Part shown: piece by piece, positions 1 through 9,848 of the stretch | Layout of the letters: the number at the start of each line of letters is the position of its first letter | Numbering within the stretch: position 1 is the first letter of the stretch | Source: a virus | Strand: one strand, 5' to 3' | DNA length: 34,662 bases | IMG/VR virus record: IMGVR_UViG_3300020193_000069 | Coordinates: 1-34,662 of that record | Notes under the pieces: model-generated | What the model was told of the DNA's origin: nothing | What the model saw: only the letters and a program-made list of their open reading frames with translations | Database searches by the model: none | Position numbers and translations under genes: made by a program

Positions 1-3000
1 TATTAAACTCAATGCCTAAAGATGGGTTGGTATCGAGAACACACGTTGGTAATAGTATTGACCAAACAAGTAGAATCTTTAGAGAAGGTGAGACTATGTT
101 GTCGAGAGGTTCTGCAATTCAATACGTTGATAAATTTACAAACGAAACAACAGGAGTAGAATATTGTAGAGTATGGACTAAGGATAGGGCGTATATGAAC
201 TATTCGGACACTATGAAAAGAACAGGTAATATTCGTAGGTTCGATGATAGTGTTATGTCTACTCCTTGGAACCTCAACATTGCACCAATGTCAGATGGAG
301 ACAGAGAATTTAAAGGTGTTTCAACGAATATTTTTAAAAAGGGCGATGGATTTTATGCTAAGAAATACATGTTCTCAATTGAAAACTTGGCTTGGAAAAC
401 ATCAAACATGCCAGGATTTACATATAACGATTTACCATATTGTGAAAGAGGCCCAAATGGAGGACGTGTAATGTGGTTTCCACCATATGATTTAAAAATT
501 AGTGAGAACAACTCAGCTAGGTGGCAAGACAATACGTTTTTAGGTAGACCTGAACCAATTTATACATACCAAGATACGTCAAGAACAGGACAATTATCTT
601 TTAAAGTTGTGGTTGACCACCCGAGTATCTTAAACTTATTGGTTAGAGAACACTTTAAATTCATGAGTGATGAAGAAGCAGAAAACTACATTAACGCTTT
701 TTTTGCTGGATGTAAAGAATTAGATTTTTATTCTTTAATTAGAACATATTCATACCTTGATGTAGATGATATTAACTTAATTAGAGCATATCTTGAAAAG
801 GCAAAAGACCCTGAGGTAATAAAAACATTTAGTACAAATACAACACCTGTCGAGGTTACTCAACAAACAAATAACAATGAAGGCGGTGGAGGTAAACCCG
901 AAAAACTCGGTTCATTTGATTTAAAATATGATAATGATTTTCCGGGTCCAGGATTGAATTCTATAAAAGTTGACACTCCGTATGGTTCATTGTTTACTGA
1001 TTTTTATAATAAAAAAACAACACACTCTAATGGTTTAGAAACTGATTTAAGAAGTATCACGGGAATTACTCAAACAACCCAAGTAAAAAAAGAAATTGAT
1101 TATGTTTTTGGTGATAGCGGTGCAACTATTGATAACACATCAGTTTTGAAAAAAAAGGATGAACTAATTACCGCATTTGATAAAGCTAAGGAACAATTTG
1201 AATCATATACAGGTAAAACAGAACAATTAAAAACAAAACTAAAAGAGAGTAATAAAGTTCAAAAAATATTACTTAAAGTCGAGTCTTCATGTTCTTCAGT
1301 TGCGAGTGAATTATATAACGAAAAACTGGCATTAAGAAGAAGCTCAAGTATTATAAAAGATTTCTTTGATAGAATCAGTAATGGTGCAAAACCAGAATTA
1401 CAATGGATTAGTGATATAAAAGAGTCACTTACAAAAGACGGAGGTGAGTTCGATAAAGTGGTTATTCAAAAAGGTCAAACAATTAAAATTGTTAAAGAAT
1501 ACAAATTAGCCGATTTTGGTTATAAAGACAACCCCGGTAAACTTGTTGTTATAAGTATAAATTGGGGTGAAAAATTCACAGGTCCGAAACCCGATGACAA
1601 ATGTAATGGAAAAGAGTTTGAAACTGTTAAGGGTTTAAAAATTAATGCACCAATAGCTTTTGGTTGTAGGCAATCAAGAGTGGATATTGATTACACAGAA
1701 AATTCGGAACCACCAAAACCACAAACAACACCTACGCCCGTTACAAGTATTGAACCGGGTCAAGATGTAATTATATCATCACCTACTAAAAAACCGGCTA
1801 TTGACCCATTAAAGAGAATCATAATGAAAACACTTTCTGAGTGTTATTACTTTAAGAAACTTGAGGAAGATTCTCCTATTGCATTTAAATCATTAAAAGA
1901 AAAATTAAAATATTTTCATCCAGGTTTTCACTCAACAACGCCCGAAGGATTAAATGCACGTTTAACTTTTATGTTACAATGTTTAAGACCTGGTGATACA
2001 ATGCCAATTAAAGGAATTTCAGATGATAGTGACCTAAATGCAAGAAACACTACATTTGGTTCACCACCTGTTTGTGTTTTGAGAATTGGGGATTTTTATC
2101 ATTCTAAAATTATTATCCGTGATGTGAATATATCCTATGAGGATAGTGGATGGGATTTGAATCCTGAAGGCATTGGCGTACAACCAATGATTGCCTCAGT
2201 ACAATGTCAAATCACATTTATTGGTGGACAAGGATTATCTAAACCCGTCGAAAGATTACAAAATGCCTTATCGTCTAACTTCTTTGCTAATACAGAAATG
2301 TATGATGAAAGGTCAATTTCAACTAATGAAACGATAGGTGGTGTTAAAGCTGAAAAATTCACAAAAGATTTCTTAGAGTCGTTATTGAAAGCATCATCCA
2401 CACCACCAAGTACACAATCTCAGAACACAAATAAAATTAAAGAAGGTGTTTATGTTGGGGCATTAAATATAAATAGTGGAAAATTAGACTATTCAAAATT
2501 GGTTGATGAGGTATTCACAAATACTAAGGCATATTTTGATTCATATGAAAAAACATACAACTCTTTAATACCGAAATATGGTAATGAGATTGGTAAACTA
2601 TTATTCGAACCAACATATAGGTCAGTACATCAATACGATGTGTTTACAACTACGAGTACGTCACCCGGTAAAACAATTTCTATATTAGGTCAATATAAAA
2701 CAACACAAGAATTGGCGTTTTTAAAAAGAGGGTTACTAAGTGGATTAATTACACAAATGGGATTGACAGATTTATCAACCATGTTAAATTTAGATAGTGA
2801 ATTAACTCCACCTAAGATTACAAGGTCAAACGAATTTATTACTCCCGTTATAAGAAAACATATTGAAGACACTATAAATGCGCTTGTCGAAAAAAATCCA
2901 ATGGAAGATTTGGAAAAAACAAGAAATTCATTAGTAAATTCATTAGACAATGTGAATTTTATAGTTAAATTAGGTAAGGATGTAAAAGTTTCGGGTGAAA

Positions 3001-3467
3001 CCGCAACAACCGCAACATTATCTGGTTTTACGTATAATATGTTATATGAACAATACGAAAGTTGTATAAACTATATTGAAAAAAACAATTCTAAATTATA
3101 TAGTGATTTAACCACATCAATTAATTTCTTTAGTCCAACATTCTCAAGTACCGATTTTGAAAAGATAATGAAAGTTATTTTGGTTGACGCGGTGGATTCA
3201 ATAGTTAAATCATATGAAAAGGATGAAATTATTTTTCCTGACAATCTTAGAAAAAAGATAAGAAATAAAATAGAAAAATTTGTCGATAAACCAAAAGATA
3301 AAAAGTTTAAGTTTAGTAAATCACCTGAAAGAAAAAATAAAAAACCACTATCCTTTGCAATTACTGAAGCTCCCGAAACTAACTCAACTATAATTGAGGA
3401 AGCATTTAAAGTTCATTCAGATAATTTACCGATTGGAAGTAAATTAAACTACTATAAAGTTACATAA
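1..3467 (+). CDS. Large tail/baseplate structural protein, possibly left-truncated
   Basis: The frame is open from base 3. The first ATG is at base 12 (1151 residues), but no stop precedes it, so the true start may lie left of the window. Two regions look like conserved tail/baseplate protein segments. Residues about 150-215 carry RVMWFPPYDL, GRPEPIYTY and a beta-rich SFKVVVDHPS stretch. Residues about 640-760 carry RPGDTMPIK, VCVLRIGDFYHSKIII and DLNPEGIGVQPMI. The part between is Lys/Glu-rich and probably helical, followed by a Pro/Thr linker near residue 570. I recall such segments from contractile-tail proteins next to LysM/gp53-type proteins, and the gene is followed one base later by a gp53-like gene. 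I infer a tube-proximal baseplate or hub component. There is no catalytic motif, signal peptide or membrane segment. The structural role is fairly likely; the exact T4 equivalent (gp48/gp54/gp5-like) is uncertain. Confidence 0.6.
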   Translation, partial: LNSMPKDGLVSRTHVGNSIDQTSRIFREGETMLSRGSAIQYVDKFTNETTGVEYCRVWTKDRAYMNYSDTMKRTGNIRRFDDSVMSTPWNLNIAPMSDGDREFKGVSTNIFKKGDGFYAKKYMFSIENLAWKTSNMPGFTYNDLPYCERGPNGGRVMWFPPYDLKISENNSARWQDNTFLGRPEPIYTYQDTSRTGQLSFKVVVDHPSILNLLVREHFKFMSDEEAENYINAFFAGCKELDFYSLIRTYSYLDVDDINLIRAYLEKAKDPEVIKTFSTNTTPVEVTQQTNNNEGGGGKPEKLGSFDLKYDNDFPGPGLNSIKVDTPYGSLFTDFYNKKTTHSNGLETDLRSITGITQTTQVKKEIDYVFGDSGATIDNTSVLKKKDELITAFDKAKEQFESYTGKTEQLKTKLKESNKVQKILLKVESSCSSVASELYNEKLALRRSSSIIKDFFDRISNGAKPELQWISDIKESLTKDGGEFDKVVIQKGQTIKIVKEYKLADFGYKDNPGKLVVISINWGEKFTGPKPDDKCNGKEFETVKGLKINAPIAFGCRQSRVDIDYTENSEPPKPQTTPTPVTSIEPGQDVIISSPTKKPAIDPLKRIIMKTLSECYYFKKLEEDSPIAFKSLKEKLKYFHPGFHSTTPEGLNARLTFMLQCLRPGDTMPIKGISDDSDLNARNTTFGSPPVCVLRIGDFYHSKIIIRDVNISYEDSGWDLNPEGIGVQPMIASVQCQITFIGGQGLSKPVERLQNALSSNFFANTEMYDERSISTNETIGGVKAEKFTKDFLESLLKASSTPPSTQSQNTNKIKEGVYVGALNINSGKLDYSKLVDEVFTNTKAYFDSYEKTYNSLIPKYGNEIGKLLFEPTYRSVHQYDVFTTTSTSPGKTISILGQYKTTQELAFLKRGLLSGLITQMGLTDLSTMLNLDSELTPPKITRSNEFITPVIRKHIEDTINALVEKNPMEDLEKTRNSLVNSLDNVNFIVKLGKDVKVSGETATTATLSGFTYNMLYEQYESCINYIEKNNSKLYSDLTTSINFFSPTFSSTDFEKIMKVILVDAVDSIVKSYEKDEIIFPDNLRKKIRNKIEKFVDKPKDKKFKFSKSPERKNKKPLSFAITEAPETNSTIIEEAFKVHSDNLPIGSKLNYYKVT

Positions 3468-3468
3468 A

Positions 3469-3795
3469 ATGGCAAGAGAATATTTTGATAGATATCAGTT
3501 TTTTATTGAGAGTGGTGAATTTAGGATAGTTCCGGGTATAGAAATACCAATTAAGACTACTGACAAATACATTTATTTCAAAAGAGGAAAAGACAGAATG
3601 GATAAACTATCTCAGGATTATTATGGTACACCCGTTTTCGGTTGGATAATACTAATGGCTAACCCTATACTTGGTAGTGTTGAATTTGAAATACCAAATA
3701 ATGCCTTATTAAGAATACCATTTCCGTTGACAACCTCTTTACAAGATTATAAAAGAGGCGTAGAATTGTATAACTTATATTATGGGGAACAGTGA
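3469..3795 (+). CDS. 53: gp53-like baseplate wedge protein (LysM-like fold)
   Basis: A 108-residue protein. Its centre, DKLSQDYYGTPVFGWIILMANP followed by FEIPNNALLRIPFP read in two parts, resembles the T4 gp53/LysM-like pattern: a Leu-Ser-x-x-Tyr-Tyr-Gly-x-Pro helix, a Trp-Ile-Ile-Leu-Met-Ala-Asn segment, then a Pro-rich strand. T4 gp53 has the comparable YGNPQLYWVLLMCN. In T4-like phages gp53 joins the wedge to the central hub, and small LysM-like proteins do this job in other contractile tails. The start follows the previous stop by one base, and the 3' end overlaps the next gene by 14 bases, so translation is probably coupled. It sits between two very large structural genes, which fits a connector. 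A generic LysM-type tail protein is the main alternative. Confidence 0.6.
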   Translation: MAREYFDRYQFFIESGEFRIVPGIEIPIKTTDKYIYFKRGKDRMDKLSQDYYGTPVFGWIILMANPILGSVEFEIPNNALLRIPFPLTTSLQDYKRGVELYNLYYGEQ

Positions 3796-6700
3796 ATTAT
3801 CAAATAGTGAAAACATACTTGTAAAAGTTGACCAAAACAATCTTATATATGTTGACCCTAATAGTGTTGTGGACGCTGACGGAAACATACAACCAAGGGG
3901 ATTAAAACAAGAGAATTTGGTAATGTATGTTAATTTGGAAGCAGATTTGATTCCAAGAACAAGACTTGTTGCCGAAGACCAAGGAAGTACTTTAGTTAGT
4001 ATTGCAAAAGGAAATTTAAACTTTTTAAAAAATCAAAGTGGAGATGGGAACTTTGATGCAACTTGGACAGAAGCATTTGTGGGAAATCCCGAATTAAATA
4101 AAGCTAACGACTTTAAAATAAAAGATGATGCGTCATCTAAATTATTTAAAGACGACTATTTCATTAACGATAAATCAGGACAAAGTTTTGGTATTGATTC
4201 AATTAATATAACAGTTAAGGGAGCAAACTTTGCGCCGGCTCAGGTTACAATTAATTTCATTGATGTTAGAGGTAAGGTGTTGTTTGAATCCCATGAGAAC
4301 TCACCATATAACGCATTTTTTCACATCCCGTGGCCAATATTTTATCTAACGGTAAAAGGATACTACGGAAAGGCGATAAGATATAGATTACATTTAATTA
4401 AGTTTAGTACAAGATTTAGTGATACAACAGGAAACTTTGAAGTTTCAACAACATTTGTTGGGTCGAATTATGTATATCTTAATGATATATCATTATCCGC
4501 GATTATTAACTCACCATATATGTTCTTAACCGAAAAGGTTGAAAACAAAAAATTTAATGAGGAAAGTGGTAGGTACCAAAAAACAATATCAAGAGGGTCA
4601 AGAGGGTTTGCAATTTTAAATTCAATCTTTTCTCAATACAAACAGAAAGGTTTGGTACCTAAGGACATGCCAACAAGAACAATTAAAGAATTAGGTTATT
4701 TGGCAGAATCACTTGATAAAATTTTAGAGAAACAAATTTTTAATAATGTAGTTTCGATGGAGGTTTTATCGGGAGTAAGTGAAATTGAAAAAAGTATTGA
4801 TGATTTTGAAAACAATCTAAAAGCGTGGGCCAATATAAATCTATCCAAAGAATACATAATCAAAACAAAAAAAGTTGCGTTAAATAACACAGAGACAACA
4901 AGTGAGAATTGGTATTATACACCTGAGTCAGATAAAACTAAATTAGATAAGATTACGGATAAAGATAAAAATGGTACACTTGAAAAATTAATTGTTAACG
5001 GAACAGAACTTATAAATAAAAATTTAAGTTTTGTTAATAGTAACATGAACAAAACAACCGCAGATTTCAAGAAGGTCACATTAAATAATGTAAAAACCAT
5101 AAAAGAATACTATGAAACTGATGGTAATAAAAAGGTTTTAATTGGTTTCGATAATTTAATAAATGACATACACGAAATAAGAAAAAGTTTTGAGGAACAA
5201 AGAAAAAAACTTGAAGATGAGGTTGAAAGAAAAATGAATGAAATCATTAAAGACCCATCTAAAGGTTTTGGATTTGAACCAACAATTAGAAACATATTTG
5301 CGGTACTTCTTGCAAATGCCGAAGTTTATGTTAGATTGATGAAAGACGTTCATGATAGAGCGTTTGAAAATTCTAAAGCGAGAGCAAAACTACTTTCAGG
5401 ATTAACCGATGAACAAAAGAGTAAAGGACCCGCAATATACCCTTGGCCTGAAGTTAAGAAACCAACATCTGCTGGAAAACAAAATGTTATAGCATACCCT
5501 GGCGACATAGATTTAGTAAACAAACTAAAATCAAATAATAAAAATTTATGGCCTGAGGTTGATTTTGTTGAAGAGTATTTTAAAATAGCCACAAACAGAA
5601 TTGATACCAACACAAAAAATGAACCTACCGTTAGTGAAATAGATTACATTTTCGAAACAGACTTTGACGAAAACAAAATTGATGATATAAGTGGTATTGA
5701 TGTAATGAATGGTTCATCACCGTTTAGAGATAAAGTGTTTTCGTCTTTCATATATGAACTATATGAGAGAGTAAAATACATGACATTATTTGATTCATAT
5801 ACAAATGATTTCTTGAGAATACTTGTCGAGGAAGAATTTGAAAATATATCAGAATCTATCAATGAAGACATTGACCTTGTTCAGTTAGTTAAGAAATTAA
5901 AAACAATTGATGATTTAATTAGAGTTAGAACCGCGGTACCAATGGTCGATGAAAACAATAGACCAATACTGAATTCCGATGGTACACCAAAAACGTCAAG
6001 AGAATATAGTGGTTACTTACCCGGTGTTTCTCCATACAATAGATTCCCTAATTTAAAAGACCACTTACCTACGGTTCCTTATCTAAAAGAAATTATTGAG
6101 TATCCTTTTGTTTTTGAAAAATACAAGGATGTATCAAAACAAACTAAATCATTTAAGAAGGATGAGTTAAATGCTGAATTGGTTAAGTATGTACCTGAAC
6201 CATATAGAAAGAACATATACCCTTTTAACTCAAACCTTTATCTTGATTACCTTAACAAAACATCTTTTACTGATGATAATTTTAAATTTGAAGGAATATT
6301 AAGTATTAATCCAAATCAAGGATTTGTTTGTTCACCAATCGATTCAAGTGCTTGGGTAAAGAGTAATTACAAGACTAATATGTTCCTTAATAAATTTAAG
6401 GTTGCAGATAATTCAGTCAACATTGTTAATACACCATATTTCCATAAACAATTATTTTCAGATTTTAATAATAATGGAATTTATGGAAGATATGTCGGTT
6501 CGGCATATTTGTTATTAACCTCGTTACCATTTTTAGATTTAGAAGATAATATCACATTTAGTGGTAAAACAATATTGATGTCATCTCTTTTTAGAGAAAT
6601 TTCTTCCACACATTTTATTCCCTATCATCTTATGTTAAAATGGGGAGCCATTTATCATAGATACAAAAAGAAAATAATAAATGGTACAGATATTTTAAGT

Positions 6701-9592
6701 GGATTCTTAAACACAAGCAATGTAACCCAACCCATCACCGGTTCTACATTCTTTGATGGGGGATTAACAGGTGCGGTATACACAGCATTTACAATTAGTT
6801 CGACAACAATAACAAATGCAACAGACGTTGGTATTGCACCTTATTATCAAGGTGTTTATCATCAAATTGTTAACGGATATAATCACTATACCATTGTTTC
6901 AGGTAACACATCATATAGTGCTGAAACCACATCAAATAAAATTATACATAAAAAAGAAGTAAATAATAATAAATACTGGTCTGTTTATGTTGATAATTCA
7001 AAGTATATTCCAAAGGATAAGTACTTCACTATTTTACCATCAAATGGTTTCAATAGTAGTGATTTAGTAACAAAAAATACTGAAGACATTTTATTTGCAA
7101 GACAATACAATTTTAGAAGTATTTGGGTTGATGAAAAAATAACCTCAGAGTTTTCAGGAAGAACTTACGCGTCAACATCAGAATACCCAAGAAGTTACAC
7201 CTCGGGTTCTACAACTGATAATGTTTATTCAATTGATACAAATTATAGAAAAGTAATTGATTTAATAGGAACATTTAGTCCCGCAATACTTGAGGCATTT
7301 GAAGAAATGTTTTTAGACTTTGCAACTGAAAAAGGTAACGCTGAGTTACCATATCAGAAATTCTTGAATGTGTACTATCCAAAGTTTCAAGATTTACTAA
7401 AAGATATATCAACAGTACTAAAGGGAGATTCGGATGTTATTGGTTCCGACGACCTACTAAAGTCAATAAAAGAAAGACAAGAACAAAAGCTACAAATCGT
7501 CACATCAAATATTTTGAATAGTGAAAACCTAATAAAGTTCACTTTAGCAAATCCAAAAGAAATTGACCCATATAGTTTTTATGGAATGGGGGCACCGGCT
7601 CAATCGACATATATGGAACTATCTTTTAATGTTGCGGATTTAACAGCAACAAATTTAGGTTTTATTAATTTATACATGGGTGAAGATATTGATGGATATT
7701 ATGTAAACTTCTTTTCAATTAATGATATAAAGTTAAATGAAGAGAATATCATAAGATATAGACCAATGGCACAAATCTATGGGGGATATAGAAAAGCTGA
7801 TGGAGTTAACACTACCGCGGCATTTAAAGAATATTTAAAAAACTCAATATTTGAGGGCTCCACAAACAAAATATATGCCGGTGGTGCTAACAAAAGATTA
7901 GAATACTTTTTAGGAGAATTATTAAAAAAGATTAGTTCGGACAACGGAATTAATCTAAATAGAAATGACAACTATATAAATCTTTATAGAGGATACAACA
8001 CAGACCAAACCAAAATCGAAGTTTATAATACTTTTAAGTCGTTTAATGATAAATGGACCGCAGGTAATTCAATTGGCCAGAGATTATTGTTGGAAGAGTT
8101 TTTATTCTTAGACAAAGCAAATAGAGATATTGGAGATAAGTTTTATCTAAACATAGATAAAATTCTACCATTATTAGATGCGAAAAATGCAAAGGTTCCT
8201 TTGTATGGTGCAATTTCCATGTTAATACAAGGAACGGGACTTGATATGAGAGCGCTTCCCGCATATGTTAATTTCTACGGTACTAACTTTAAAAACAAAA
8301 CTAAAATTCAACCATCTAAATCAGTTGCAAAAAACTTGTTTGGTACTTTCTTAGAAGTTGATTATCAAGAATCTTCACCAAAGATTATAATACAACTTAT
8401 GGGTAACACATCAAAAAGACCTGACATGTCAAACAGCAAACAATATAAATTTTCCGATGATAGTTTTTACATTGGTGGGTCAACACCGAATCCATTATTG
8501 ATAACATCCTTAGAAAGTTTTTCACAAAACGATTTATCTAAATCTAATAGAGTAGTTGCGTTTGAGGTAAGCTTCGGTGACCAAAATCAAGGAATATTTA
8601 AGGGTTTAGACCTTGACCAAGCGACTTTAAAAAATACATCAGAATCTTTTGTTGTGTTGGAAAATTTGGCAAGGTCAGAAGGAGGAGCTGGAGCATATAA
8701 TGTTGATGTTGGTTTATTTGATTACTATAAACAAGCCGCTTATAGATGTGGTGTTACCTGTATGGGTAACGTAATGATTCAACCAACTATGTACTTTTAT
8801 TTGAAAAATGTTCCAATGTTTAGAGGAACATATTTGATAATAGATGTTGAACACACAATTAAGAGTAATGTTATTAGTACAAAATTTAGTGGTGGTAGAA
8901 TACCTTATACCTCATTACCCGACCCTAAGGATTCATTCATTTCGAGTTATAGAGTGTTATTTGATAAAATGACAAGTAGGGCTAAATCGGTATTAAAACA
9001 AAAAAAGGCAATCGAGGGTACAACCAAGACAGTTGTATTTGACGGTGTCACATATTTTACAAATATGGGGACAAAATCAATAGAAGGAGAAGACTTTACA
9101 AAATCAACACCAAAAGTGGGTATAACAGAGTTTGGTGTACCATATAACGGATATGATAACGAACCCGATATTCAAAAGGTTGATTACACATCAGGTAGTG
9201 GAACAGAAACTTGGCTTAGGGCTATTGTAATTAAAATGGGAGGGGAAAAATATCCTATTGAATCAGGAACAACCATGAACGTTGCGGAAGGAATCAAATG
9301 GTCTGATGTTAGTGGTTCAGATATGAAGTTTTACAATACCAAGTTCCAACTCGGTACTGCGAATGCTCAAAAAATAAGAACCGCAAAAACAGAATTCAAA
9401 AACCCTCAGAATGGTAAAACATATACATTACAACCAAGTTATCAATTAGTACCGGGTTCAGGACCCTTATCAGTACAAGGGCCAATATCGGTAGGTCCAA
9501 AAGTAGAGGGATATGGTATGGGTATGTCGCCAAAACTAATGGATGAACTTAAAATAGATACAGGTGAAGTAATATACTTCAAAATGTCTTAA
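3782..9592 (+). CDS. Giant baseplate/hub structural protein
   Basis: A 1936-residue protein. Near residues 180-240 a conserved-looking beta segment (HIPWPIFYLTVKGYYGKAIR, then GNFEVSTTFVGSNYVYLNDI) resembles proteins of large T4-like phage tails. Residues about 290-520 are charged and helical. Residues about 1661-1710 carry VMIQPTMYFYLKNVPMFRGT, YLIIDVEHTI and TKFSGGRIPY; this 'cavity plus F-R-G-T-Y-x-I-x-x-V-x-H' arrangement is typical of tail hub proteins of the gp27/gpD kind. The last 100 residues are Gly/Lys-rich and end in a small beta region (ELKIDTGEVIYFKMS). I infer a hub protein fused to extra peripheral domains. T4 gp27 is only about 390 residues, so this is several times larger. 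No lysozyme or peptidase motif is obvious. The start overlaps the gp53-like gene by 14 bases. The structural role is likely; the hub assignment is moderate. Confidence 0.6.
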   Translation: MGNSELSNSENILVKVDQNNLIYVDPNSVVDADGNIQPRGLKQENLVMYVNLEADLIPRTRLVAEDQGSTLVSIAKGNLNFLKNQSGDGNFDATWTEAFVGNPELNKANDFKIKDDASSKLFKDDYFINDKSGQSFGIDSINITVKGANFAPAQVTINFIDVRGKVLFESHENSPYNAFFHIPWPIFYLTVKGYYGKAIRYRLHLIKFSTRFSDTTGNFEVSTTFVGSNYVYLNDISLSAIINSPYMFLTEKVENKKFNEESGRYQKTISRGSRGFAILNSIFSQYKQKGLVPKDMPTRTIKELGYLAESLDKILEKQIFNNVVSMEVLSGVSEIEKSIDDFENNLKAWANINLSKEYIIKTKKVALNNTETTSENWYYTPESDKTKLDKITDKDKNGTLEKLIVNGTELINKNLSFVNSNMNKTTADFKKVTLNNVKTIKEYYETDGNKKVLIGFDNLINDIHEIRKSFEEQRKKLEDEVERKMNEIIKDPSKGFGFEPTIRNIFAVLLANAEVYVRLMKDVHDRAFENSKARAKLLSGLTDEQKSKGPAIYPWPEVKKPTSAGKQNVIAYPGDIDLVNKLKSNNKNLWPEVDFVEEYFKIATNRIDTNTKNEPTVSEIDYIFETDFDENKIDDISGIDVMNGSSPFRDKVFSSFIYELYERVKYMTLFDSYTNDFLRILVEEEFENISESINEDIDLVQLVKKLKTIDDLIRVRTAVPMVDENNRPILNSDGTPKTSREYSGYLPGVSPYNRFPNLKDHLPTVPYLKEIIEYPFVFEKYKDVSKQTKSFKKDELNAELVKYVPEPYRKNIYPFNSNLYLDYLNKTSFTDDNFKFEGILSINPNQGFVCSPIDSSAWVKSNYKTNMFLNKFKVADNSVNIVNTPYFHKQLFSDFNNNGIYGRYVGSAYLLLTSLPFLDLEDNITFSGKTILMSSLFREISSTHFIPYHLMLKWGAIYHRYKKKIINGTDILSGFLNTSNVTQPITGSTFFDGGLTGAVYTAFTISSTTITNATDVGIAPYYQGVYHQIVNGYNHYTIVSGNTSYSAETTSNKIIHKKEVNNNKYWSVYVDNSKYIPKDKYFTILPSNGFNSSDLVTKNTEDILFARQYNFRSIWVDEKITSEFSGRTYASTSEYPRSYTSGSTTDNVYSIDTNYRKVIDLIGTFSPAILEAFEEMFLDFATEKGNAELPYQKFLNVYYPKFQDLLKDISTVLKGDSDVIGSDDLLKSIKERQEQKLQIVTSNILNSENLIKFTLANPKEIDPYSFYGMGAPAQSTYMELSFNVADLTATNLGFINLYMGEDIDGYYVNFFSINDIKLNEENIIRYRPMAQIYGGYRKADGVNTTAAFKEYLKNSIFEGSTNKIYAGGANKRLEYFLGELLKKISSDNGINLNRNDNYINLYRGYNTDQTKIEVYNTFKSFNDKWTAGNSIGQRLLLEEFLFLDKANRDIGDKFYLNIDKILPLLDAKNAKVPLYGAISMLIQGTGLDMRALPAYVNFYGTNFKNKTKIQPSKSVAKNLFGTFLEVDYQESSPKIIIQLMGNTSKRPDMSNSKQYKFSDDSFYIGGSTPNPLLITSLESFSQNDLSKSNRVVAFEVSFGDQNQGIFKGLDLDQATLKNTSESFVVLENLARSEGGAGAYNVDVGLFDYYKQAAYRCGVTCMGNVMIQPTMYFYLKNVPMFRGTYLIIDVEHTIKSNVISTKFSGGRIPYTSLPDPKDSFISSYRVLFDKMTSRAKSVLKQKKAIEGTTKTVVFDGVTYFTNMGTKSIEGEDFTKSTPKVGITEFGVPYNGYDNEPDIQKVDYTSGSGTETWLRAIVIKMGGEKYPIESGTTMNVAEGIKWSDVSGSDMKFYNTKFQLGTANAQKIRTAKTEFKNPQNGKTYTLQPSYQLVPGSGPLSVQGPISVGPKVEGYGMGMSPKLMDELKIDTGEVIYFKMS

Positions 9593-9618
9593 CAATCGGT
9601 ATATTTTATCATTTCTTT

Positions 9619-9628
9619 GATATTTATA
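9619..9628 (+). promoter_or_regulatory. Candidate late-gene promoter element (GATATTTATA)
   Basis: ATATTTAT lies 13 bases before the ATG at 9641, in the 48-base gap after the giant hub gene. The same ATATTTAT core, or TATTTAT, precedes the structural genes at 19329, 21670 and 29289. A second AT element, TATATTTT at 9600-9607, lies just upstream. It may be a phage late promoter or a degenerate Bacteroidota -7 box (TAnnTTTG). No mapped transcript supports it. Confidence 0.35.
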
Positions 9629-9640
9629 AAAGAAAATACT

Positions 9641-9844
9641 ATGAGTAACGAAAAATTAAATAACGCACTCGACAATTTTATTTCCCCAACCAAAACCAAA
9701 AGTGTTTCTCAGGATGGTATGGAAAGAGAAGAGTGTGATTTACAGACAGGCGAATGTTATGTCATCAGGATTAAAGATGGAATCGTAGAAAGAATCAATA
9801 AAAAATTTATTACCGAAGACGGTAGACAACTATTACAAGATTAA
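9641..9844 (+). CDS. Small conserved-looking protein with CX6C motif, function unknown
   Basis: A 67-residue protein starting MSNEKLNNAL. An in-frame TTG at 9617 would add eight residues, but that codon lies inside the ATATTTAT promoter-like element, so the ATG at 9641 is preferred. The N-terminal half is polar and probably disordered (SPTKTKSVSQDG). The C-terminal half has ECDLQTGECYVIRIKDG, with two cysteines six residues apart, then a short beta/charged region ending EDGRQLLQD. The cysteines could bind metal or form a disulfide, but a lone pair is weak evidence. It is first in a short group with the repeat protein (four bases downstream) and the Dps-like protein, and is probably co-transcribed with them. 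I do not recognise the family. A minor virion or regulatory protein are both possible. Confidence 0.6.
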   Translation: MSNEKLNNALDNFISPTKTKSVSQDGMEREECDLQTGECYVIRIKDGIVERINKKFITEDGRQLLQD

Positions 9845-9848
9845 AGCC

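Noticed and set aside
9617-9640. TTG start adding eight residues to the 67-residue protein
   Set aside because: The codon lies in the promoter-like element, and the added residues are encoded by the AT-rich leader.
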